A stretch of 64,000 bases of DNA from Bacteroidia bacterium. Its GTDB lineage: Bacteria; Bacteroidota; Bacteroidia; UKL13-3. Every line of letters begins with the position of its first letter. Within the stretch, counting starts at the first letter, position 1. The translations under genes were made by a program, and so were the position numbers. Below, piece by piece: positions 7,800 through 14,730 of this stretch. The stretch is from the NCBI GenBank assembly GCA_021740845.1, contig JAIOYZ010000008.1, positions 62,001 through 126,000 of the forward strand, written 5' to 3'. The notes under the pieces were generated by a model. The model made no database searches and was not told the origin of the DNA. It saw nothing but the letters and a program-made list of their open reading frames with translations.

Positions 7800-8678
7800 A
7801 TGAAACATTATTTACTCATCGTAACATTTTCACTAACAATTTTGTTGAATTTAAATGTTTTAGGACAAATCAAGGCAGACGCAGGTCAAGATTTAAAATT
7901 ATGTATAAACCAAACAAACCTAGACTCAACTTATTTAGGAGGCAATCCAACTGCAACAGGAGGTTTACCTCCGTATAAATACATTTGGTCCACTATTCCT
8001 AAGGCGACTAAGTATAGTTTAACTGCTTCTGATTATTTAAATGACACAACCATTTCAAACCCAAAATTGAAATATTTAAGTAATGTAACTTTGAATTTAA
8101 TGGTAATTGACGCAAAAGGTGATTTTAGTTATGATGAGGTTAAAGTATTGGTTTCCTCAAATGCAATGAATTTAGACCAAAAAGTAAGATATATATCCAA
8201 AGGACAAAGTGTTGAACTATACACCCTATATCAAGGAGGTTTCCCCCCTTATAAATATACCTGGTCACCTAATTATAATATTTCTGATACAAATGCTGCA
8301 AAACCAATAGTCAAGCCAGATACGTCCCTTACTTACTTTGTAAAAATTGTTGATTCAATGGGTTGTATTGGGCCAAGGGACAATTTTACAATTTATCTCT
8401 ATCCAACTAGTTTAATAGATTTTGAAGATGACAGGGAAACTATTGAAATTTTTCCTAATCCTGTTAAAGATATTTCTACTTTAAAGCTTCGTAAACAAAA
8501 TATGAGGCAAGTTAGAATTATTATTACTGATATGTTGGGGCACGAAGTAAAATTATTAGAACCTAATGATTTTGGGGAGCAACAAATTCATAGTTCAGAT
8601 TTTGCAATGGGGTTATATATTGTTCAGGTTTTTGAGGAAAATAAATTAGTTGGAATTAAGAAAATAATAATCAAATAG
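7800..8678 (+). CDS. Secreted protein with T9SS type A sorting domain, 292 aa
   Basis: A signal peptide (MKHYLLIVTFSLTILLNLNVLGQ) is followed by two PKD/SprB-like beta-sandwich segments, recognisable from GGLPPYKYIWS and GGFPPYKYTWSP at about residues 58 and 145. The C-terminal domain (EIFPNPVKDISTL...GLYIVQVF..KKIIIK) is the type A signal recognised by the type IX secretion system. The product should therefore cross the outer membrane and be surface-attached or released. It is notable that a T9SS cargo gene sits in the cassette array; it starts 26 nt after a GTTATAG core. Confidence 0.85.
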   Translation: MKHYLLIVTFSLTILLNLNVLGQIKADAGQDLKLCINQTNLDSTYLGGNPTATGGLPPYKYIWSTIPKATKYSLTASDYLNDTTISNPKLKYLSNVTLNLMVIDAKGDFSYDEVKVLVSSNAMNLDQKVRYISKGQSVELYTLYQGGFPPYKYTWSPNYNISDTNAAKPIVKPDTSLTYFVKIVDSMGCIGPRDNFTIYLYPTSLIDFEDDRETIEIFPNPVKDISTLKLRKQNMRQVRIIITDMLGHEVKLLEPNDFGEQQIHSSDFAMGLYIVQVFEENKLVGIKKIIIK

Positions 8679-8689
8679 ATGGGCAGTTG

Positions 8690-9078
8690 GTAAAATTTAG
8701 TAGAGTAAACGAAAAAGAGCTGTGCCCTTCGATTCAACTCAGGGATCATTCTTCGATTTTACTCAGGAACCTAACGGGGCTTTTTTGTTCTACTCTGTAA
8801 CCTGTCTCGTTTCAAAACGAAATTGACTGAAAGCGAGTTTTGGCAAGGTTATTCTTTTGGGTTATAAAGTAAGCTGCTTTTATAGGGTTACCTTGTTTTT
8901 TAAGTTTGCTTTTTAATGCTTGGATGGTATTGTCAATGATTACCTAAATCTGTTCTCGCATTACTTCATCTAGAGTTTGGTTCAAACCGATTTTAACTAA
9001 ACGACTAGTAGTTTACCGTATAAAAATGCCTTATTTTCGAGTTGCAAAATTTAGTTTTTAGATAGACTGACGTTATGC
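8690..9078 (+). repeat. Dispersed repeat B, copy 3
   Basis: Full copy of repeat B between the T9SS cargo gene and the Doc-type module. The TTCGATT..ACTCAGG segment is duplicated near its start. It contains GGTTCAAACC at 8979-8988 and ends with the shared tail and GTTATGC (9072-9078). Confidence 0.8.
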
Positions 9079-9126
9079 CTCATTTTAAGGAAATGCCAAC
9101 ATAATAGACTTTTATTATATTTGTTT

Positions 9127-9315
9127 ATGACCAAAACACAATTACATACAGAAATTCAAAAAGTGCTTGATAACGTTCCTGAAACAATTTTACAAGACGT
9201 TTTAGACTTTTTAAAAGCACTGCAAGATCAGCCAGCAAACAAAGTTAAGTTGACCAATAATTTGCGTCAAATTCTATCTGAAGACAAGGAACTTCTTGAA
9301 AAACTTGCTCAATGA
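9127..9315 (+). CDS. Antitoxin of a Doc-type pair, about 62 aa
   Basis: A small acidic protein (MTKTQLHTEIQKVLDNVPE...) ending in a helical tail (LRQILSEDKELLEKLAQ), and overlapping the Doc-type gene by an ATGA. The ATG at 9127 is preferred over an upstream in-frame TTG at 9121. It is not a classical Phd by sequence that I can see, but size, order and overlap make it the cognate antitoxin. A TTATTATATTTG stretch just upstream fits a -7 type promoter box. Confidence 0.7.
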   Translation: MTKTQLHTEIQKVLDNVPETILQDVLDFLKALQDQPANKVKLTNNLRQILSEDKELLEKLAQ

Positions 9316-9698
9316 TTGAATTGAACGACGTTTTAAACATTCATAATATACTTATTGACAAGTTTGGCGGGAGTAAAGGTATTCGTGACATTGGAGCACT
9401 CGAATCAGCAATTAATAGACCATTTGCTACATTTGACAATATAGAACTTTATCCAAATCCTGCTGAAAAGGCAGCTGCGGTTCTTGAAAGTATTTTAATT
9501 AATCATCCATTTATTGACGGCAACAAAAGGACAGCTTATGTAATTATGAGGCTTGTACTCCTTGAATATGGCTTAGACATTTTAGCAAACCAAGACGAAA
9601 AATACAAAATGGTTATTTCTGCAAGTAAAGGTGACATTCGTTTTGACGAAATAAAAACTTGGATTCAAACACATATCCGGAACAAAAACGAGGCATAA
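9312..9698 (+). CDS. doc: Doc-type (death-on-curing) Fic-fold toxin, 128 aa
   Basis: Carries the diagnostic motif HPFIDGNKRTA at residues 65-75 and the Doc-type N-terminal pattern (LNIHNILIDKFGG, GIRDIGALESAINRP). Doc proteins phosphorylate elongation factor Tu and stop translation, and are neutralised by the upstream antitoxin. The length of 128 is normal and the active motif is intact. Translation is coupled through ATGA overlap. The final codons and stop (GAGGCATAAC, 9689-9698) are the exact complement of this cassette's 5' end GTTATGCCTC (9072-9081), which ties the gene to cassette mechanics. Confidence 0.9.
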   Translation: MIELNDVLNIHNILIDKFGGSKGIRDIGALESAINRPFATFDNIELYPNPAEKAAAVLESILINHPFIDGNKRTAYVIMRLVLLEYGLDILANQDEKYKMVISASKGDIRFDEIKTWIQTHIRNKNEA

Positions 9699-9960
9699 CA
9701 GATAAGAGTTCAAAGCAGCCGGAGGATGCACTTTGAACCTTGTGTTGAGGGGAACCACGCTCAGATTTGGGGCTTTTCGGCCCTTAGACTTTGTAGTCCG
9801 AAGCTTTAGCGAAGGCCTAATTTTATGGGGTTTGTGTTTTAATTTTAAGCCACCCAATTTTCTTTAATAACAACTACCAAACTATTTTTCAAGCCTTCGC
9901 CATATCGCATAAAAATACCCTATTTTCGAGTTGCAAAACGTTGTTTTTAGACAGACTTGA
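9693..9960 (+). repeat. Dispersed repeat A, copy 4 (tail altered)
   Basis: Begins CATAACAGATAAGAG overlapping the doc stop, keeps the A hairpins and most of the shared tail (CGCATAAAAATACCC, GAGTTGCAAAACG), but ends AGACAGACTTGAGTAAG with no GTTA core. This boundary has probably lost its recombination core. Confidence 0.75.
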
Positions 9961-10035
9961 GTAAGCTGTAATTTTAAAAAGACCTGAATTCTTAGGTATT
10001 TTCTGAAGTTCAGGATTATACTTAACTTTGTTGAG

Positions 10036-10689
10036 ATGCAAAACCATCTAAAGAATGAACTACACCATATCATTTCAGGAAAGAGCCAGGTTAGGTTTGG
10101 CGCAACTATCCAAACAGTCGCCAGTTACCTTAGCGATGGCACGCAGACAAGCCCAAAGGCTCAAGATACAAAGCAAATCAGGGAACAAGAAACAAAGAAC
10201 TTAGAGAAATTCATTTCGGAAAAGGCACTTTGGATAAACGATATTGACTTTTCAAAATATGTAAGTGAAGGTGCAGAACAAAGGGTTTTTCTGAAAGATT
10301 CTGATCATGTTCTAAAATTAAACGATGCCATTTATTACAGTTATTGGAAAGACTATTTCCATAACTTATTACTCCACAACTTCTTTTTTTCTGATACTGC
10401 ATACGAACTCGTTGGCTTCACTAAGGAGAATAATGCCCTGTATGCCGTCGTTCAACAGTCATTTGTCACAATCACACAAAATACTGATCTGGAACAAGTA
10501 AAAGCATTTCTTGGTTCAAATGGTTTTATAAACAACCGAAATAACGATTATTTCAATTCTGATTTAGGCATCATTTTAGAAGATTTGCATGATGAGAACG
10601 TCTTGACCAAAGACGAAATTTTATATTTCATAGACACTGTCTTTTATTTAACAGACGAGTTTTGGTCGCATGAAAAATACTCCCGCTAA
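10036..10689 (+). CDS. Polyvalent-protein-type kinase domain protein, 217 aa
   Basis: Residues about 75-195 match the kinase-like domain described from polyvalent proteins of phages and conjugative elements: SEGAEQRVFL (glycine-rich start), HVLKLNDAIYYSYW, LLLHNFFFSDTAYELVGFT, ALYAVVQQSFV, then ILEDLHDENVL as the catalytic-loop equivalent. In phages and plasmids such domains are carried in large injected proteins; here the domain stands nearly alone after a 60-residue basic N-terminus. The substrate is unknown. The gene follows the altered A4 repeat and precedes a B fragment. Confidence 0.75.
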   Translation: MQNHLKNELHHIISGKSQVRFGATIQTVASYLSDGTQTSPKAQDTKQIREQETKNLEKFISEKALWINDIDFSKYVSEGAEQRVFLKDSDHVLKLNDAIYYSYWKDYFHNLLLHNFFFSDTAYELVGFTKENNALYAVVQQSFVTITQNTDLEQVKAFLGSNGFINNRNNDYFNSDLGIILEDLHDENVLTKDEILYFIDTVFYLTDEFWSHEKYSR

Positions 10690-10752
10690 CATTTAGCAGA
10701 GTAGACGAAAAAGCCCTGTGCCCTTCGATTTAACTCAGGGACTGCCCTTCTT
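10686..10752 (+). repeat. Partial repeat B (first about 65 bp)
   Basis: CTAACATTTAGCAGAGTAGACG and the following TTCGATT..ACTCAGGGAC match the starts of B2 and B3. The rest of the repeat, including the shared tail and GTTA core, is missing. The next gene starts about 45 nt later. Confidence 0.65.
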
Positions 10753-10794
10753 GTAGCTACTAATCGTCATAGGCCACTTTAAACCTCAACTGTA

Positions 10795-11262
10795 TTGCTA
10801 AAACTTAGGCGACTTTTACTAATTTGTTTGGTGGCACTTTGTAGTGGTTGTAAACTTTTTCATCCAACTGCCTATTTCTTCATAAGCAATTGTAGCGAAG
10901 ACAAAACTCCAGTTGACGTCCAAATTAAAATTGGCGGACAAACTATTTTTGATGACTCTATTAAATACACAAACGTAAGACCTGACCTCCAGTATACGCC
11001 GAGTATTACATTGACCAAAGGAAAGTATATAATTTTTGTAACTGCTGAAAATGGTAAAACAAATTTGACAAAGCCAATAATGCTTGACGGCGACAGTTGG
11101 ATTTTTATTTATTATAATTTTAGTAGTCCTACTGACTCCATGGAAAGAGAAAGATTAATGAAAGATTTTTGGTTTGACACAACTTATATGAATACAAAGA
11201 TTCGTGGGACACCTCCAAAAGTTGATATTTATATTATGGACAAAGAACCGATTCATATGTAA
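10795..11262 (+). CDS. Hypothetical lipoprotein, 155 aa (TTG start)
   Basis: The only good start is TTG at 10795, giving a textbook lipoprotein signal (MLKLRRLLLICLVALCSGC, lipobox LCSGC). The mature part is short and beta-rich (FISNCSEDKTPVDVQIKIGG, SITLTKGKYIIFVTAENG), resembling small envelope beta-sandwich domains. I do not recognise a family. It is the last + strand gene of the cassette-like region; the sequence after its stop lacks the A, B or attC features, so the array appears to end here. Confidence 0.65.
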   Translation: MLKLRRLLLICLVALCSGCKLFHPTAYFFISNCSEDKTPVDVQIKIGGQTIFDDSIKYTNVRPDLQYTPSITLTKGKYIIFVTAENGKTNLTKPIMLDGDSWIFIYYNFSSPTDSMERERLMKDFWFDTTYMNTKIRGTPPKVDIYIMDKEPIHM

Positions 11263-11435
11263 ATGAACGAAAAGTAGCATATAATCGAGTAAGGCTGAGA
11301 AATTTCACCCCTACCCTCTTTCACTTGTGCTAAGCATAGTCGAAGTAGAACCTTGCTTGAACCTATAGACTAACACTTTATTTAGATTTATTTCGCGAAA
11401 GGCATCTCAAATGGTAAAAAAACAGCCAAGCCACC

Positions 11436-12629
11436 TCAATAAATTAAACCAAACATCCAAAGAGGAATTGCTCCATTAACAGGAAACTCTATATCGTCTT
11501 TAACTATCCAAGCATTTTCAATTCCTGTAATTTGTTTTCTACCTTTTCCCTTTCCGCCAACTTCAAAAACATATTTATTATCAACCAAGAAATCACCTTT
11601 GGGTGGTATTTGAATTTTATGTGAAATGCTTATTTGTGAAAGAAAAAAGGTTTCTCTTAAACTACCCATTTCTGGTTTTTGTTCGGCCAATGCGTTTAGC
11701 AAAGTGGTATTATTTAGAAATATTTTTTCTGGCTTTTGCAATACAGCCGTGCTTATTCCTGCTGGAAATACCAATGATATAACCTTGGCTCTTTCTAAAT
11801 AAACCAAATAGTTGTTTAAAGAATTTCTATGAATCCCTGTTTTTTCGGCAAGACTAGTTAGGTTGGGTTTAAATGGAACTTGTTGAGCAAGGATATAAAT
11901 TAATTGCAATAGCTTTTGTGCATTCCTACTATCAAAATCTTTCAACTCCAACAAGTCCACTTCAACAATGGTTCTAACCAATTGGTTTATGCGTTGATGA
12001 ACACTCAATGGATCATCTAAACCAAATGGATAATAACCATAATTCAAATATACTCTAAAATGCTCAAGTGGTTTAAAACTCTTTGGCAATTCCCTCCCCA
12101 ACTTGATTCCATTGCTCAGCAAATCTGTTAAAGTGCAAACTGGAATATCAATAATTTCTTTGATTTTTAAATACTCACGAAAAGACAATCCTGGCATTTC
12201 ATACATTAATGCTCGGCGACTTAAATCTCCTTTCTGTTTAGAAATATCTATGATGGAGGAACCTGTAAATACAATCCTTAAATCAGGAAAAAAATCGTAA
12301 CTGTTTTTCAACTCCTGCGACCAATTTGGGTATTTATGTATTTCGTCCAATACCAAAACTTCACCGCCATTTTTATAGAATTGTGCTACTGTGTCTTTCA
12401 AAGAATGCTTGGTAAAATACAAATCATCTAATGAAAAATAAGCAGCCTTTTCTGTTGGCAAATCCAACTCTTTTAACCATTGTAACAATAGGGTAGTTTT
12501 ACCTGTTCCTCTCGCACCCTTAATTCCAATTAGTCTATTCTCCCATTTTATGGTATCGTATAAAAACCGCTTAAATTTAAGAGAGGTTCCTGCTATTAAC
12601 CGCTCCGATTGCTCAAATAATATATCCAT
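11436..12629 (-). CDS. AAA ATPase with DUF4143-type C-terminus, 397 aa
   Basis: Walker A is GARGTGKTT (residues 38-46) and Walker B is VLVLDEIH (91-98), followed by the sensor-like FTGSS. The second half (TSLAEKTGIHRNSLNNYLVYLERAKVI, then a nuclease-like FLVDNKYVFEVGGKGKG) matches the DUF4143 module. This very common bacterial family of ATPases has no settled function and often occurs in many copies. The start is set at the ATG at 12629; the frame stays open upstream only because it reads through three palindromes. Likely a single-gene unit. Confidence 0.85.
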   Translation of the reverse strand: MDILFEQSERLIAGTSLKFKRFLYDTIKWENRLIGIKGARGTGKTTLLLQWLKELDLPTEKAAYFSLDDLYFTKHSLKDTVAQFYKNGGEVLVLDEIHKYPNWSQELKNSYDFFPDLRIVFTGSSIIDISKQKGDLSRRALMYEMPGLSFREYLKIKEIIDIPVCTLTDLLSNGIKLGRELPKSFKPLEHFRVYLNYGYYPFGLDDPLSVHQRINQLVRTIVEVDLLELKDFDSRNAQKLLQLIYILAQQVPFKPNLTSLAEKTGIHRNSLNNYLVYLERAKVISLVFPAGISTAVLQKPEKIFLNNTTLLNALAEQKPEMGSLRETFFLSQISISHKIQIPPKGDFLVDNKYVFEVGGKGKGRKQITGIENAWIVKDDIEFPVNGAIPLWMFGLIY

Positions 12630-12631
12630 AA

Positions 12632-12715
12632 TGCACAATATAATGTGCAAATATATGCAAATACTGCACAATAGAAAGTGCAAAATTAATTACAATTTGC
12701 ATAATAGAATATGCA
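12632..12715 (-). promoter_or_regulatory. Three 18-bp palindromes at exact 33-bp spacing
   Basis: TGCACAATATAATGTGCA (12632-12649), TGCACAATAGAAAGTGCA (12665-12682) and TGCATAATAGAATATGCA (12698-12715) begin exactly 33 bp apart and end 3 nt before the ATPase start codon. Spacing of about three helical turns puts all sites on one DNA face, as expected for a cooperatively bound operator; the ATPase itself could be the repressor. Confidence 0.7.
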
Positions 12716-12772
12716 ATTCAATTAAATCACAATGGAAATCTAGAGCAAAAAACTATCTGTAAACTACGCTTT

Positions 12773-12782
12773 GGTTCAAACC
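12773..12782 (+). repeat. Iterated motif GGTTCAAACC, intergenic
   Basis: Part of TTTGGTTCAAACCGAACC (12771-12788), just downstream of comB. An inverted copy lies on the other side of comB at 13559-13568. Confidence 0.8.
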
Positions 12783-12787
12783 GAACC

Positions 12788-13525
12788 TTAATTATGAGAG
12801 GCCATTGGAGTATGGTTAACCAAAAACTCACCTTCCATTTCTGGCACCACAGCGCAAATGTCTGCTTGAAGGCAAAACTTAACATCGTCTGTTTGAAGGT
12901 GCAATAAGGTAAAACGCTCTGCATGGGAACTTTTTCTCACCAAAGCTTCCAAATTATCTTGGTGTTGCTCAAAAAGAAAATAAGCCGAAAGGGCTGCATC
13001 GTCTTTCATTTCAAATTCATCATTACCCAAATGAGCAATAACTGCTCCTGCAAATAAGGTATCTTCTAAATTGTACTTATCCTTCCAGCCAGAGCAAAGC
13101 AAAACTAAGTCTTTGTTGCTCTCTTTAATTTTTCTACACAAAGCAGAAATATTCAAAAACGAACCAATTAATATTTTTTCTGGTCCCATTTGCTTGGCCA
13201 TTTTTATAGCCTTGGTTCCATTGGTTGTGGTAAATGCAATATTCTTTCCCGCCAAAAAAGGATTCTCGTATTCAAAGGGAGAATTACCCATATCAAACCC
13301 AGGAACCTTCACTGCATTGCGTTCTGCAGCTATTATAAAATCAAACTCCTTAAACATAAGGCATTCATCAGGCGTTGCAACAGGGAGAATTTTGTTAACG
13401 CCTGTATTGAATGCAACACACATGGTGCTGGTTGCACGAAGAATATCAATAACAACAACCACCTTACCTTTTAAATCGTATAAAGGTAATAATGCTGGTG
13501 TATGTATAACTTCTATTTTATTCAT
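12788..13525 (-). CDS. comB: 2-phosphosulfolactate phosphatase, 245 aa
   Basis: Matches the ComB family from end to end: VVVVIDILRATSTMCVAF near residue 25, IIAAERNAVKVPGFDMGNSPFEY, FTTTNGTKAI and VLLCSGWKDKYNLEDTLFAGA. ComB hydrolyses 2-phosphosulfolactate to sulfolactate. That step belongs to coenzyme M synthesis in archaea; Bacteroidota have no coenzyme M pathway, so the physiological role is open (sulfonate or sulfonolipid metabolism has been suggested). No other sulfonate gene lies nearby. The gene is flanked by inverted copies of the iterated motif. Confidence 0.85.
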   Translation of the reverse strand: MNKIEVIHTPALLPLYDLKGKVVVVIDILRATSTMCVAFNTGVNKILPVATPDECLMFKEFDFIIAAERNAVKVPGFDMGNSPFEYENPFLAGKNIAFTTTNGTKAIKMAKQMGPEKILIGSFLNISALCRKIKESNKDLVLLCSGWKDKYNLEDTLFAGAVIAHLGNDEFEMKDDAALSAYFLFEQHQDNLEALVRKSSHAERFTLLHLQTDDVKFCLQADICAVVPEMEGEFLVNHTPMASHN

Positions 13526-13530
13526 GGGAT

Positions 13531-13584
13531 AAAAATTAGTCGCTAAGCTTTAGGGTTCGGTTTGAACCAAAAAACTTAGCGACT
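13531..13584 (-). terminator. Hairpin terminator of gcvT with the iterated motif in its loop
   Basis: Arms AGTCGCTAAG (13538-13547) and CTTAGCGACT (13575-13584) pair perfectly. On the minus strand they are followed by AATTTTT (13537-13531), a standard intrinsic terminator for the gcvT transcript. The loop contains GGTTTGAACC (13559-13568). Confidence 0.7.
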
Positions 13585-13594
13585 TAAGTATTTT

Positions 13595-14671
13595 CTACAA
13601 GAAAGGTAATTTTACCACTTTAGCTTTAATGCCTTTTTCGCGGATATCAATAAAGATTTCTGAATCTACTTTTGAATGAGATACTGCAACATAACCCATT
13701 CCAATTCCTTTGTTTAAGGATGGAGATTGTGTACCTGAAGTTACTTCACCAATAACGTTTCCTTCTGCATCTTTAATGGCATAATACTGACGAGGAATAC
13801 CTCTATCAATCATTTCAAAACCAACTAATTTCTTAGTAGGACCATTTTCTTTTATTGCTTTATGGAATTCGTGGTTAACAAATGGTTTGGTAAATTTGGT
13901 AATCCAACCTAAACCCGCTTCAATTGGTGAAGTGGTATCGTTGATATCATGACCATACAAACAGAAACCTTTTTCTAAACGCAAGGTATCACGAGCGCCA
14001 AGACCAGTAGGCATGATATTAAATTCTTTACCTGCTTCAAAAACTGCATCCCATAATTTGCGCACATCGCCATTGGCAACATACAATTCAAATCCTCCAG
14101 CACCGGTATAACCTGTATTAGAAATAATCACATCTTTAATTCCAGCTAAATCACCCATTTTAAAGGTATAATATTCCATTTCTGAAAGGTTCACCTCGGT
14201 TAATTTTTGCAAAGTAGCCAATGCATTTGGTCCTTGAACGGCTAACAAACTCATGTCGTCGCTCATGTTTATCATTTCAACACCAAATGTATTGTGCTGG
14301 CTAATCCAATTCCAATCCTTTTCAATATTGCTCGCATTAACTACTAAGTAATATTCTGTAGCACTATAACGGTATACCAAAAGATCATCTACAATACCAC
14401 CTTCGTTATTAGGCAAGCAAGAGTATTGCACTTTGCCATCGGTTAATTTAGAAGCATCGTTAGAAGTTACCAATTGAATTAAGTCTAAAGCTTTTTCGCC
14501 TTTCAACATAAACTCGCCCATGTGGCTAACATCAAAAACGCCTACACTGTTTCTTACAGCTAAGTGCTCTTGAATTAAATTGTTGTATAAAACAGGCATG
14601 TTGTATCCTGCAAATTCAATCATTTTTGCTCCTAAAGAAGCATGAAGGTCGTTAAGTGCTACGTATTTCAT
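13595..14671 (-). CDS. gcvT: Aminomethyltransferase (glycine cleavage T protein), 358 aa
   Basis: Normal-length Gcv[14 protein letters not shown] at the start, [12 protein letters not shown], the folate-binding region around DDLLVYRY and [19 protein letters not shown], and [16 protein letters not shown]. It transfers the aminomethyl-derived one-carbon unit to tetrahydrofolate in the glycine cleavage system. The other gcv genes are not in the window, which is common in Bacteroidota. It is followed by a clear terminator and separated from the upstream lptD gene by about 60 nt. Confidence 0.95.
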   Translation of the reverse strand: MKYVALNDLHASLGAKMIEFAGYNMPVLYNNLIQEHLAVRNSVGVFDVSHMGEFMLKGEKALDLIQLVTSNDASKLTDGKVQYSCLPNNEGGIVDDLLVYRYSATEYYLVVNASNIEKDWNWISQHNTFGVEMINMSDDMSLLAVQGPNALATLQKLTEVNLSEMEYYTFKMGDLAGIKDVIISNTGYTGAGGFELYVANGDVRKLWDAVFEAGKEFNIMPTGLGARDTLRLEKGFCLYGHDINDTTSPIEAGLGWITKFTKPFVNHEFHKAIKENGPTKKLVGFEMIDRGIPRQYYAIKDAEGNVIGEVTSGTQSPSLNKGIGMGYVAVSHSKVDSEIFIDIREKGIKAKVVKLPFL

Positions 14672-14730
14672 TTTTGAATAATTATGGGACGATATTAGAG
14701 GTTCAAATTAAATCAATTTTCTTTTAAATA

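Noticed and set aside
11436-12683. Longer start of the DUF4143-type ATPase
   Set aside because: The extra 18 codons are the three palindromes read in frame; the 33-bp period keeps the frame open by chance.
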